From Gnetum montanum (taxonomy: Eukaryota > Streptophyta > Gnetopsida > Gnetales > Gnetaceae), in assembly GCA_015680685.1 (NCBI GenBank), contig MNCI01028452.1, positions 831,786-895,785 of the forward strand: a stretch of 64,000 nucleotides of DNA, given 5' to 3'. The position numbers and the translations under genes are program-made. Numbering within the stretch: the first letter of the stretch is position 1; the number at the start of each line of letters is the position of its first letter. Of this stretch, positions 1-11,981 are shown piece by piece. The notes beneath the pieces were generated by a model. It was given only the letters and a program-made list of their open reading frames with translations, was not told the origin of the DNA and ran no database searches.

Positions 1-2988
1 TCATTGTATGTGATGCATGGAACTTTCTTCTTCTCGATCTTTCCATAAATATTTATCTTAGATATCTCCAAGGAAAGATCGCGAATCCCTATGCATGCAT
101 CTATTGTGCTTAGCCATGCCCTTCCCATTATAATTGGGAAGTCCCCTTCGTTGTTATTAACTTCTATCACCAGGAAATCAGCTGGGTATGACCAACCACA
201 CACAGTGGTAACGATGTCCTCCACCAATCCTAGGGAATGGTGACGGACTAGTCAACCAGCTCTAGTTGAATGTTGCTCTTCTTGAGTTGGTGCAGGTTCC
301 AGGCTTGATACATTTCTCGTGAGATTAAGTTAACTTTGGAACCTGAGTCAAGAAGAGCCTTATGTGGTTCATTCCTGGCAACTTGGAGGTAGATTAAGGG
401 ACTTATAGGATCAGATAGTTTCCTAGGAAGGTGGCCTACCTTGATTTAGTTGGTTATGGTATGTGTTAACATAATCGTGTGCGTTGAGCTCTAGTATTGG
501 TTTGAAGGGAGCTCTGAAGCCTTGTATGTTGGAGGATTGGTTACTGACTCAACCACTTGTGGTTGTGAGAGCTTGTCTGGGCCTTTGGTTCTGAAGAAAG
601 GTCTTCTCTTTTTATGGTTGTCAAAACCAGTAGCACGTTGAAGCTTTATTTCTCTCATAGCATTACATTGCTGCGGTTGAGTGGGGAGTTCCCCTTGCAT
701 TGTTGGAGCGGGAGGTATGGGAACTAACAGTGCGAGAGAGGTGGATGGATTAGGAGGATGGTATGGATGTGGAGTGTCTCTCGGAGGAGAAGGAGTCCTT
801 CTAAAGTACTCTCGAACTTGGTAGTGACGTTGGGGATTTGTGTGACCCATGGAGTCACTTGGAGAAATCGGCTGCTACACGTAGTAGCCATAAGGGTTGG
901 GTTGTCGGTAAGGGTATTGATGTTTAGGTGGTGGCATCCCCCATGACTATGGATATTTCCACTGTTGATGTTGCCTGATGGGTTATGGTGGAGTTCCACT
1001 TGGATAGTACGTTAATGGTTGGTGGAACTACCTTGGGTTACCTTGTATATAAGGTAACCTTCGGGGTGTCTGCCGTCTATTAAGTCTCGGGTTAAGTGCA
1101 TACACCCCAGACTCTTGTAGATGTGAGATGATTGGACAACATCCCTTAGAATGGTCATATTGGTAGATCTCACATCCACCATCATTTTCTGTGTCCAAAT
1201 CCACAATCTCATTGGAGATAGTTATTTTCCCCTTACCCTTGTCACGTGCAGGGCCTGAATCTCTCCACTTTGTCTTGTTCTTGTCACTACTTCGTTCCTC
1301 CTTAGACTCCTCTACAATTTTCAGGAAAAGTTCAAATCTACTATCCAAAGAGTCCTGTATCTGATCTACCTTAGCCGCTACTTCCATTGTTAGCTTCTGA
1401 AGTGGTAAGGTTTTCCTATTCACCAACTCTTTGAGTGGTGACTCATCCTCTTCATCATAGAATCTCACTCCCTTCTTTCGAAGGGAGGGATCATGATTAT
1501 ATTCTTCCATGCTTTCTATTTTTCGTAGCTCCCCTTCTTTTTTGGCTACTTACTCCAACAATCAATGAATCTCATGGGATCTAAGTTTTGATAGTCTCCC
1601 TTGGGCATAAGTCCCAAGGGTTCTCCTAGTTTCATACCTTAGTCCATCTACGAGATGGAGAAGTTGATCCCGTTGTGCGTAACCATGGCCCAGGCAACAA
1701 TGTAACAATGCATAGTAGTAGCCCATGGTAGCATCCAAGGGCTCATGAATACCTTGCTTCCATCCTTGGATCTACTTACGCAAGTTAGACACTCTGGAGT
1801 ACGTTTGATATTTATCGTTGAAGAGTTCTAACATCGTACTCCACCTCCTAATGGTTTCTAGTTCTAAGGACCGATACCAAATCTTTGCTTCCTTTATGAG
1901 TATCCTAGAAACAACTTTAGTTTTTGCCACTTGTTCTCTATGTTTTGCAAGGCACAGGAATCGTGGAATGCTTGTAAATGATTCTTTGGATCAATGTTCT
2001 ATTCCCCTTCGAAGCATGGGATGTTGTTCATGCCTAAGTGCTTGATCTAGCTATCTTTTTGATGCCTTGTTGGTATTCTCACTACCTCTGTGATATCTAG
2101 CATACTTCAGGTGGCAAGTAGGGGTTTGTCATGATCATCTCTTTCATGATGTCTACGATGTCTACGTTGTTCCCTACTTTCCCTTCTTTCATGCCCTTGT
2201 CCTCGCTCTCGACTCTCTCGTCGAGGTCTCTCATTTTACCTACCTCTATCCTCATCTTTATGCTCTCTATGACTGCGCTGTGATGTGGAAGGAGAGGGTG
2301 AATGATGAGATGAAGGGGAAGAAGAAGTAGAACCATCGCTACGATGATGTTTCCTACCTTCTCTTCTGTGGCCTCAACCCTGATCATGATGACGATCTGA
2401 GTGCCCATCCTTGTCATGTGTTGTTGTTCCCTCAGTAAATAGTTGGTGTTCACAAGGATCAGAACTAGGGTTGTGTATGGTGGAGCACAGGTTTTGGTAC
2501 CCCACCTCCTCACTATCGTTAGGAAGGGGAACATCATTTGATGGAGAACCCATTATAAGTGGTTCACCATCTCCAATTTCACATAGGACGTGCGGGACCC
2601 CTTTTCCCTTCAACAGTGTATGGTGGCTCTCCTGCCTTGAGTCCCTTAAATGTTGGGCTTCTATGGGATGGTAATCCCTTATGTCAAAATTTCCTATAAT
2701 GTATTCAACATATAGCTGTGTCATGTCTATCTGTGCCAGGGCATGGAGGAGCATGTTGGGGACTGCATGATCTGGAGGTAACACTATGTTACCTTGCAAA
2801 TCTCTCCAGTGCATCTGTTCATCCTGATGGAGGATAAAAGTAAAATTGGGTATGTACTCGTTGGGATGAGTATATACCACCCTATATTGTTGAGGAACCG
2901 ACTAATTTTGGTTATGTGTTTTAGATTGCCGAATGTTTCTAATATGATCCCTATGTGCTGAATTGCTTTTGTTCGAAGAAGAAGACAT
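1..2988 (-). pseudogene. gag-protease of element A (broken)
   Basis: The start at 2988 opens with a Met-Ser-Ser-Ser-Ser stretch shared with element B. Then follow a conserved gag N-terminal block (FTFILHQDEQMHWRD, about 2850-2800), a basic/acidic linker, the capsid-like part (about 1800-1500), and a small cysteine/histidine motif (CEIYQYDHSKGCC, about 1170-1130) that in B reads C-x2-C-x3-H-x4-C; here the second cysteine is Tyr. The aspartic protease follows at about 360-1, with DSG then NLISREMYQAW. Several stops and frame changes break it. Gag packages the RNA and the protease matures the polyprotein. The identification rests on parallel features in B, D and E. Confidence 0.8.
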
Positions 2989-3112
2989 GTTTATTATTCA
3001 GTGTGTTGCTTAATCGTTATATAATTTTTTTTAATTAACCCTAAGGATTCATTCAAGCTCCCGAAGATGTGAGTGATCTCCTATGTTCTACTTAGCGCAC
3101 AAACACTTAGTC

Positions 3113-3129
3113 CTTGGCAACGGCGCCAA
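3113..3129 (-). other. Primer-binding site of element A (tRNA-Asp type)
   Basis: On the minus strand this reads TTGGCGCCGTTGCCAAG directly after the 5' LTR. It complements the 3' end of plant tRNA-Asp except at its inner end. It primes minus-strand DNA synthesis and fixes the element's orientation. Confidence 0.85.
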
Positions 3130-3959
3130 TGATGAGTGGCGAGGTACCCCTACACTCAACCATACGAATACAAGCGTAGCACGCGCGATCCGGTTGAACT
3201 CCGCAGAATAAGTGCCTACATGCCTCATGGAATACTTAAGGTTAATTATTTGTTGTCTTCCCAAACTTACTTGTATTTGTCACGGTTGTATGGTTAAGTA
3301 AGTTTGAGGTATATGATTTTTATGTCTTTTCGGTTTTATCTCCTATGCTGATAAGGTGAAGGGTGAAGAGACTAAGTACTAACTTTAACTAACTAACTAA
3401 GTCTGAATTAACCTAGCATCAGCATCCATTCCCACTTACTGTTCACACCCTGAACCAATGCAACCTTGGTTACCAAACACTAGTCATTGCTGAGATCACC
3501 AAGTGTAACGCACGTGCTTGAAGCGGTCGTACTGAGGCACTTAACTAGGAGAGAAGGGTTGAAAGATATTTAATTACTAATAAAGAATTCAAATGATAAA
3601 TATTAAATAATAGTAAATAAAGTCCTATTTAGCCTATTCCATGCACTGCAAGGTTTATCCAAGAAGTTCATCTTTATTTTCGTACACAAACATGTGTTCA
3701 GGTACAATATTTGCTCGAATAAAGATCCATTCACTTTGGAGCTCCTACTGCGGGCACATGGAAAAATATTCTATCTCTGGAGGGATCAAACTACCAGAGT
3801 TTCGCTATGGTCTAAGCCTAGGATGAGAAACAAGGAAGAGCTGCCTCTTATTTATAGATTTGGCGACGGACTGCGATATCGTGTATGCAATATTGCGGGG
3901 GATGACGCGATATCGCGGGGGATGCAATATCACGGGGGATGCGATATCACGTCCCATCA
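3130..3959 (-). repeat. 5' LTR of element A
   Basis: An 830-bp LTR bounded by TGATGAG and CATCA, adjacent to the primer-binding site. On the minus strand a TATA box (TATAAATAAG) lies at 3856-3847, only about 100 bp from the U3 start, so U3 is very short and R-U5 long. The short U3 carries repeated GCGATATCGC-like palindromes (about 3870-3950). Confidence 0.88.
3847..3856 (-). promoter_or_regulatory. TATA box of element A LTR
   Basis: TATAAATAAG on the minus strand, at the same place as TATA boxes in the LTRs of B (16177-16186 and 9914-9923). Transcription would run leftward. Confidence 0.7.
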
Positions 3960-5075
3960 ATGTTCATGGACATCTTAGAAGTTAAATGTAGATCATGTCT
4001 TTATTCCAAACAACACATAATTGTCATGGTTGGGATGCTGCACTATACTACACAAAAGTGAAAGGCTCATAATTGTATGTAGTAGTGAGATGAATAATGG
4101 AATGAGAAGGGATTGCAGAGATCAAGATGTAGGGTGCTTTACCATGTTCAAAATAGGCTCTTGTGACAAATGTGATTAAAATAATCATCATAGTTGTTCA
4201 TCCAAGTTCAAACCAAGTCCATACCATTAATTGTAACCTCGCATTGATGTGTTTCGTCCTACCTACCATCATGAGTCCACAACCACGTCAAAGAACAATC
4301 ATCACTACAAAAAAAGAAGAAAAAAGAAGAAGGAATGGCCTTTTAGGCAAGGGTAATATATCATTCCAGCCCCATAACCAATGCTTGTAGCCCATTATTA
4401 TGTCTAAGGAGTGTGCTTTGAATTTCCATTGTTTGTCTTTTTTTTTTGGATTTTATAATTTTATGATTTTGGATTAGAACCACATCATGCAAAGACTTTT
4501 GCTTCCTATTATTTGTTGATAATAGGAGTGATGATATAGTCCAAGAGGAGTCATAAACCATACAAAGGAAGTCAAGAAGAGAACCCAAAAGGTTCCCTTG
4601 AGGTCACATCCTTTGCCATTCCCAATTGGTAATTTCCTTTTTCTTCAAGGTATAATGATCATTGATTGATTTTAGTTTCATGAAGGAAGAATCAAATTGC
4701 ATTCATGACAAGATCTTTTATTTAGAGAATTGACGGGATGGATGAGGTGGTCTCACTGCTTTACACAATTACTTACCCAATCATGTTGATAGTATAGCAC
4801 AAAAACCCAACACATGGTGTTAACTTCTACATCATGACTTGGCAATATTATTAACAAAAACATAAAAGACAATCATAAATATAAAGAAAATGACTCAAGA
4901 AAAGAGAAAAGTATAAAGAAAAGATAAATAAGAAAAATGAAAAACATATTAAGAATTAGAAAATTTTGGAAGAAATAAGAAAATGATAAAAAAAATTGTA
5001 AAACAAAAAGGTGAAAAACACTTATTAGTTCTTGAACTAGGATGGAGCATCTCCTACATGACTAAACTTATGGCT
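3960..5075 (-). other. 3' noncoding region of element C
   Basis: No coding region. It shares blocks with the matching region of element B, for example a 23-base block with one difference at 4372-4394 (B 11199-11221). It ends near a polypyrimidine motif with CATGACTAA (about 5050) that recurs in B at about 11873. AT-rich, with A-rich stretches at 4850-5010. Confidence 0.6.
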
Positions 5076-5081
5076 GCACAT

Positions 5082-7814
5082 TCAACAGATCGACCACATA
5101 ATCCCCTGGTTATACACCACTAGTTTCCCATCTATCACCATTACTGATTTAATTAATTGCATTGTGTCCCATCTAACATTGGTGATAGTCTTGTTTGGAT
5201 CATTTGGGGATGTATCTTCATCTAGAATTGAAGGTATTTCCATTTTTGGGGGTCCATATGTGTTTGCTTTTTCTTCTTGATTTTCTATTTTAATTCCTAG
5301 GTCTTCGTGTTTAATATCCTCTTCTGGTGTATAACCACAGTGTAAGATATCTATGTCTAAGTCCTCTATTTGGTCCATTTTCTTAAGTCTAGAACTAATA
5401 AGTGGATCAATTTCTTCCATGAACCTTTGAAACAATTTTATATTCTCATTTTCAAGCCACTGGCTATCTTTTGCTTTAGTGGCTAGTACATAGACTGGTT
5501 TTTGCTCACACACTTGTTCCTTAACTTTATTGTGGGTTGCATTAATATTTTGAATTCCTAGTCGACAACTACACCCCTTACTATTAGTGATGCATGGAAT
5601 GATAGGCTCATTATTTATGTCATGTGTTGGAGTGGTGATGGTTGTTGGCTTTTGTGTATGATCAGGAGACACCATTTTTGTAAGGAAGGATGTGGTAGTA
5701 GATTGGCCTTGTGCAGGTTCCAATGTGCCAGTAGGTCTATGAGTTTTATGCTTGTGTAAGGAAACTACCCTAAAGAGAGAACATTTTCAAGATTGTGGTT
5801 GATATCTACTAGCATTATTATTTCTATGTATGTTCACAATTCACGTGACATTCTTCCATTGATATTATGGTGTCAAGCCTTCTTGTGTTATGGGAAGTGA
5901 CATATGATGGAGGAAAGTATGAGAATATTGAGGATATGATGAAGGATGAGAGGTGTGAGGTGGTGATCCTTTAGAATATGTTATGGATTGATGATACTTG
6001 GGAGAGTGGTAGTAGTGATTTTAGGTAGAGGAAGTAGAACCAGTTGAGGGAACAAGTTGTTGAACATAGTAGTCATACAGGTCTGGCTAGCAATAAGGGT
6101 ATTGCTGGTTTGTTGATAGCATCCCCCATGACTGTGGGTTTTTCCACTGTAGTTGATAGTAATTTTGAGGTTGATAAGAAGTCCCACTAGGATAGTATGG
6201 TCGATTGTAGGACTATCTATAATTACCTTATGAAAAAGATAATATCATAGGCATTTACTTTTGTATGAACTTGGGATTCAATGAAAAATCCCAATACTCA
6301 TGTACATGTAACATGACTAGGCAATAGCCCTTTACATGGTCATAGAGGTAGATGTCACATCCATCATCCTCTTATGTGGTTAAGTCTATAGCCTCTTCTT
6401 CTACAGACCTTTTTCCTTTTTGTCAATAAGTGTTCCTACCTGTTTCTTGGTTTGTTTTCCTCTTCTTTTTTTGATCACTTGATTCATTTTGCATTACTTT
6501 CTCATCTATGGTTTTTACGTAAGTTGTAACTTTGTCATTCATCAAATTCCACATCTTATCTAGCCTTGCTTCAAGCTCATTGAGAGATTTTTCTATTAGC
6601 AAGGTTTGTTATCAAATCATCTCATCAAGAGCTACCTCTTTTTACTCATCATAGATATGGACCCTCTTCTTTTGAAGAGTTGGATCCCAGTTATATTCCT
6701 CCACATTCTCTTGTTTACATAGCTATTCCTATTCTTTTGCCACCCACTTGATTAGCCTTTGTATTTGATGGGCTTTTAGTTCATATAACTAACATTAGGC
6801 ATAAATCCTAAAAGTCTCCTTTGTTTTATTATGAAGCCCATATATGATGTGGAAAAGTTGCTCTTTTTGAGAGAAATCATGGCTTGGACATCTATGTTGT
6901 AGAGAATAGTATCTATCCAGGGCCACATCCAAGGATTCATGATTTTCTTACTTCCATCCTTGGATTTTTTTCTTAGGTTGGACACTCTTGCATAGGTTTG
7001 GTATTTTTTGTTGAAGAGTTCCAGCATTGTGGATCACTGATCTATTGAATCTGGTTCCAACAATCTATACCGAATTTTGCTTTGTCTACTAGTGTCATAG
7101 GAAAGAGCTTAAGCTTTTGCTACTTATGTTCAATATTTTACAAGGTGCAGGCATAATGGAAGGCTTGTACATGATGTTGTGGATCAGAATTATAGCCTCC
7201 CCTAAATTTAGGAATGTTATCCATATCAAGCCATTTGATGTGGCTATCCCTTTGATGCCTTTGGGGTATTTTAACTACCTCCCTAATCTATGTCAAGCCC
7301 CTAGTAGCCAACAAGGGTTCATCTGTACTAGACACATCATGGTGATAATCTATATTTCTTTTCATCTAATTGTGATGATCTTATTTATGCTTATTTTGAT
7401 GTTTTTGATTTTGTCCTTGGAGTCTATTCAATCATCATCTTGACCCCTTAGTGAAGCTCTATCTCTATACCTACGTTCATCTTCATCAGAACTAGGCATT
7501 GAAGAGGAAGAGGAAGATGAGGAATTGTGAGAGTTTCCATGGCTCCTACATCTCCCCCATGATCCCTTGATCTATCTTTTCTAGGTTTAGAGGAGGTCCT
7601 AGGCCTTGAGGTCCTCCTTGTTCTAGGACTTTCTTCATCTCATCTAGGATTTTCTGTACTAATGTAGTCTTTGCATGTAGTAAAGGTGGAAATGAGCATA
7701 TAAAACCCTTGCTTGTAGTTGTTCACTCCAATTCTCTTTAGTATAGAACTTATCATTTCTCCTATGAGTATTCTCATCATACGATGTGTTATTGGTCCTA
7801 TGTGAAGAAGACAT
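5082..7814 (-). pseudogene. gag-derived coding region of element C (broken)
   Basis: The start at 7814 lies in the same place relative to the LTR as in A and B. The capsid-like part is clear at 7027-6776 (MLELFNKKYQTYARVSN). The last piece, 5723-5082, is a 213-residue open frame whose middle (KPVYVLATKAKDSQWLENEN) lines up with the post-protease segment of B (KCLYVATTQQENTQWL). I could not find the protease DSG motif that B has in between, so part of the protease seems lost. Many stops. It could only have moved with help from a relative. Confidence 0.65.
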
Positions 7815-7922
7815 GGTTTTACTTGTTAACACATGTGCCTTAAAATATTAATATTTTCTAAAAGATAAATTAGTAATACTTTTATAGTGATCATTTATAA
7901 TATAAACAATCTAGATAACTAG

Positions 7923-8017
7923 CACAATACTTGGCAACAACATCAATAGTGAGTAGTGGACACCACATANAACAATACTTGGCAACAACATCAATAGTGA
8001 GTAGTGGACACCACATA
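7923..8017. repeat. Direct 46-47 bp duplication around a single N (7970)
   Basis: Bases 7923-7969 and 7971-8017 are the same sequence apart from the first base, separated by one N. They cover the primer-binding-site region and start of the C LTR. Most likely an assembly join in which overlapping ends were not merged. Confidence 0.85.
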
Positions 8018-8857
8018 TGCCTAGCCACATGAATCACAAGTGTTCATGCACAATCCAGTCAAATTCTATGGACTGGACTAGTTGTGGCATCTAGATCGTT
8101 TTGCCTTGATCACAGTTTGTTGTTTTCCCACTTGGATTAGTGGTAGCTTTGTCACATATGGTTTAGTCCAAAGTGAGGCACATGATGGTTGATGTTGTTC
8201 TAGCCCTATGCTACTCCTAATGATAATAGAGAAATGAATTATTTAATCTAATTAACAATAGAAAGATAAAGTCTAAACTAGCCTACAACTGATGAGTGTC
8301 TGTTCCTTGCTTGTCGCACACATCTTGAACCAATGTATCCACTATTGGGATTATCAAGCACGATGCCACTAGGTGAACCAAGTAATAACATTGTTAGAAT
8401 TACTAAGCAAATACATGTTTATATTTAAAACTGGTCGTGCTCATTTTGCCAAATAATTAAGTATTAACTAAGTACATGAAGAGTAAATTTCATGGAAAGT
8501 AAATTTGATCTAATTTAAAGTGCTAAAATGAATAAGAATCAATCTATAGCTTATTGCTATTCATGGAATGTGTCTAGCTACATTGCCACTTGAATAAGAT
8601 GTTGTACAACTAATGCATATCCATAGTATAGGCATTCACTGACTATTCTCTAAGACTACGAAATAAAATTGCAAGAGATTGGATACTCTATTGACAAAAG
8701 AATGGAATGAATCATGCATCCAAGTGTTGTATTTATAGGTAGCATGCATCTCGTGATATCAAATATCAGATATTGTGGCTAAGATATCGAATCCCCAATA
8801 TCAGATATCCAATATTGGATACTTGATATGTTAGTCACTGGAAAACACAGTTCATCA
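7995..8857 (-). repeat. 5' LTR of element C
   Basis: About 863 bp. The outer boundary, at a CATCA end at 8857, is clear because copia X LTR sequence resumes immediately. The inner boundary is approximate because the terminal TG is mutated. It holds a TATA-like TATAAATAC on the minus strand (about 8735) and many GATATC-type palindromes at 8750-8830. Confidence 0.7.
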
Positions 8858-9261
8858 TTCTCTCATCAAGAACATTTTATAGGCCAAAAAATCAATTACC
8901 AAGGATTAACTTCTAGTTTATATGGGAAATATGAGACCATTCTTGTGAAAAATATTACAAAAAATTTAGCTGGTTTCATATTTGAAACTGTTTGTTTTCC
9001 ATAATGCATAAACGATTACATTGGAACTTTCCATAACACATAAACGGTTACATTGAAAATTTCAATAACATAAGAACAATTATATTGAAACTTTCAATAA
9101 CTCATAAATGGTTATATTGAAACTTTCCATAACATGTAAACAATTACATTGAAACTTTCAATCACGTGTAAATGGTTATATTGAAACTTTCAATAATGTG
9201 TAAATAGTTATATTAAAGCTTTCAATAAAGTGTAAATAGTTATATTAAAATTTTTTGTTTT
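8858..9261 (-). repeat. 3' LTR of copia X, outer part
   Basis: Matches the X 5' LTR from about 21750 onward. Interrupted at 9262 by element B; the last 28 bp of this LTR are at 16256-16283. It contains a tandem array of about 30-bp units (core TTGAAACTTTCAATAA then GTGTAAATGGTTA, roughly 8995-9255). The left part of the LTR was cut off by element C. Confidence 0.8.
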
Positions 9262-9978
9262 TGATGAGTGGAAAGGTACCCCTACACTCAACCATATGAA
9301 TACAAGCGTCTCATGTGTGATTTGGTCGAACTCCAAGGACTAAGTGCTTACGTGCCTTAATGGAACACTTAAGGTTAATCAATCGTTGTCTTCCCAAACT
9401 TATTTGTATTGTCACGATTGTATGGTTAAGTAAGCTTTAGGTGTATGATTTTTATATCTTTTATCTTTTTAATGTCTTATGCTAATAGGGGAAGGTGAAG
9501 AGAACTAAGTAACTAACTTTCATTAACTATTCACTAACTAAGTTCTAATTGTCCTAGCACTAGTATCTGTTACCACTTGCTGCACACACCCTAAACCAGT
9601 GCAACATTGCTAGGATTACCAAACGCTACTCGTTACTAGGTTACCAAGCGTTACACACGTGCTCAAAGCGGTCATACTGAATGCACTTAACTAGGAGAGT
9701 TAAGGGTTGAGAGAGATTACTTATCTAGGAAAGAATTTAAACATTTAATAATAATTAATGTGTGCTCAAGGTACAATTTGCTCGAACAAAGATTCGTTCA
9801 CTTTAAGACTCCTCCTGTGGGCACATGGAAATTATTCTAACTCTAGAATGGTAAAACTGCTATAGTTTGGCTAAGGATCTAAGTCTAAGTGCCTAAAATA
9901 GGGAAAGCCACCTCTTATTTATAGACATTATGGTGGGCGGTGATATCAAGGGGGCGGACGCGATATCGTGGCTCATCA
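9262..9978 (-). repeat. 3' LTR of element B
   Basis: 717 bp, TGATGAG to CTCATCA. Compared with the 5' copy it lacks about 75 bp (around 9758, matching 15955-16030). TATA box at 9914-9923 (minus). Confidence 0.85.
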
Positions 9979-9990
9979 TACCCCCATGAC
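9979..9990 (-). other. Polypurine tract of element B
   Basis: Minus strand CATGGGGGTA directly upstream of the LTR start TGATGAG. It primes plus-strand DNA synthesis. The matching tract in D is at 31811-31822. Confidence 0.7.
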
Positions 9991-10179
9991 TGAATAAAAA
10001 CTCATCCTTGAGTTCCTTACAAATTATTGGGAAGGTATGGGATTATTGACTTGAATGACACTAATGGTGAATGGGGTGACATGTGAACAGATTATCATTG
10101 CAATACATGACAAAATTAATGTTCATAACAACAAGAGTGAACACTATAAACATTTGACATCTAGCCTTATTTGGTAGCT

Positions 10180-10200
10180 GAGAGAGAGAGAGAGAGAGAG
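10180..10200. repeat. (GA)n microsatellite
   Basis: About ten GA dinucleotides inside the noncoding region of element B. Confidence 0.95.
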
Positions 10201-11981
10201 AAGGAGAAGTCTGTTGCTACTAACGCCAAGATTGTGCCTTTCGTTGTCCATCCATAACCATGCCATCAATCTTGTTTCTTGCATAACTGCTCCAACACCA
10301 GTCCATTCTAAGTGTTCCCTCCAAATCCAATCCATTGTTGTATGATTGACATTTGCACACAACACAGTCTTATATTAGCAAGGGTAAATGAATCACAATG
10401 TAGTTGATACCTTGCCTCAGTGTAAGGTCCATTGGCTGAGTTGTGATATGGCTAATGTAGATTCTAGAGATATAATACTGGTGACTACCCAAGGTGTAGG
10501 GGTTAAGAGAAAATCGAAAAAATTGGACCAGGACCCCCATGACTAAGAGTGAACCTCCAGTAGCAATAGAATGGAAAAAGATAAGGGATAGGGTCGATGG
10601 AGAAAAATAAACAATGACAACATTGATAAAATGGATGTCAGGGGTGGAAATGAACAAAATAAAAGTTGATTGCAGAAATTTTTAAGGAAAAGAAATTAAC
10701 CGATGCACTAAATAGGAATGCCAGTGGGTCCTCCCCAAAGCAGGCTCATGCCCTTAATGCCCTGACAATCCCACATTCAAAGAGTCCATAAGATCTAGAA
10801 ATATCATTTGGAAGCAAGATTTAAAGTCTTAACCACAAGAATTTACCAAAAAGAAAACAATACATCAACCAAAATATGGAGTATTGATAGAACCAGCAAT
10901 GAGGTGTAAAATGGAGAAAGAATGATGGTAAGAAGAGAATGGAATGGAGTCTCAAGAACAAGGTGGTGTACAGCCCCTTATGTATTAATGGTTAATGTGA
11001 CTTAGTAGATCTCATTCCAAATCCAGCCTCAAACAATCCACATGCAGTGACTTCACATTAACACATTTGGCTAATCCATCCACCTGAAGTGACAAGAATG
11101 CTTCCACCAAAAATTCACCACCATTCTAACGAAACGAGAAAGGAGAAACTAGGAAGCAAGAAAGGGCCTTAGTTAGAGGGAACATGTTTGTTTAGTTCCA
11201 TAACCAGTGCTTGTAGCCCAGATGATTATTTCGTCTAAGAGGTGTGCTTTGAATTCTCACTTTTCACCCTTTTTTTGTGTTTTTGCTTGAGAACCACACC
11301 AGGCAAAGACTTGTTATTTTTATTAGTTCAGCTTCTCGATAATGGAGCAATCATTAGAATGGTAAGAAAAACTCAAGAAGAAAACATCCAAGCACCCAAG
11401 AGAATGGCCAGCACAAATGCATCAAGTTCCCTTGAAGTCACACCATTTTCAGTCCTTAAGTCCTTCCTTAGTTTGAGAAATTCCTAGTCACCAATTCATT
11501 GATAGTTCTTATTATGTAAAGAAAGGGACTATACACTTCCAAGCCAAGAGAGACCATAGAGATTCATGGATGCATGGATGACGTGGACTCATTTTCTATT
11601 ATATCAAAAGAACCATACCTTAGTATCAACATCATAACTCAAAGGTAAAAACCAAACATTAGCAATCAATGGAACATAGTCCATACCATCATTAGGAGCA
11701 CTTATTAGGTGACAAACCCAACAAAATAAATAAACACACAAATAAACGAAAGAGTATGAACGATGTTGCAAAACAAAAATAAGAAAGGTTAAAGAAATTT
11801 GTAAAACAAAATTTGTAAAACAAAAACTTAAAAATGAACTGAGGGCCTTGATTGATTAGCATAGATGGCCATCTCCCCCATGACTAAGTTGGAAGGGAGA
11901 GATCCGAAATAATGAGTGAGGTTGTCCTTTCTCTGATGTGTTATGTGCATTGACCGTTCTAGATTCATGGTAAGGCTTAGT

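Larger units (their letters stand above)
1..3959 (-). mobile_element. Element A: Ty3/gypsy LTR retrotransposon, 5' portion
   Basis: Minus-strand gypsy element running off the left edge. Reading leftward it shows a 5' LTR (3959-3130), a tRNA-Asp-type primer-binding site, gag and the start of protease. RT, integrase and the 3' LTR are not in the window. Its right flank (from 3960) is the 3' noncoding part of element C, so A inserted into C. The family is closest to element B by LTR and gag similarity. Confidence 0.85.
3960..8857 (-). mobile_element. Element C: gypsy-related element, gag only, truncated
   Basis: Minus-strand element with a 5' LTR at 8857-7995, gag to the left, and 3' noncoding sequence to 3960, where element A interrupts it. 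No RT or integrase is seen. Its LTR is nearer to that of D than to that of A. It sits inside the 3' LTR of copia element X, which resumes at 8858. Confidence 0.7.
9979..11975 (-). other. 3' noncoding region of element B with polypurine motifs
   Basis: About 2 kb without a credible gene. Three polypyrimidine motifs on the plus strand, each CCCCCATGACT, lie at about 9980, 10533 and 11876; the first abuts the LTR and is the functional polypurine tract. The block at about 10715-10745 (GGTCCTCCCCAAAG) is shared with element D at about 35670. A (GA)n run sits at 10180-10200. Confidence 0.65.

Noticed and set aside
3113-3129. tRNA-Asp gene
   Set aside because: Only the last about 15 bases match; it is a primer-binding site, not a tRNA gene.
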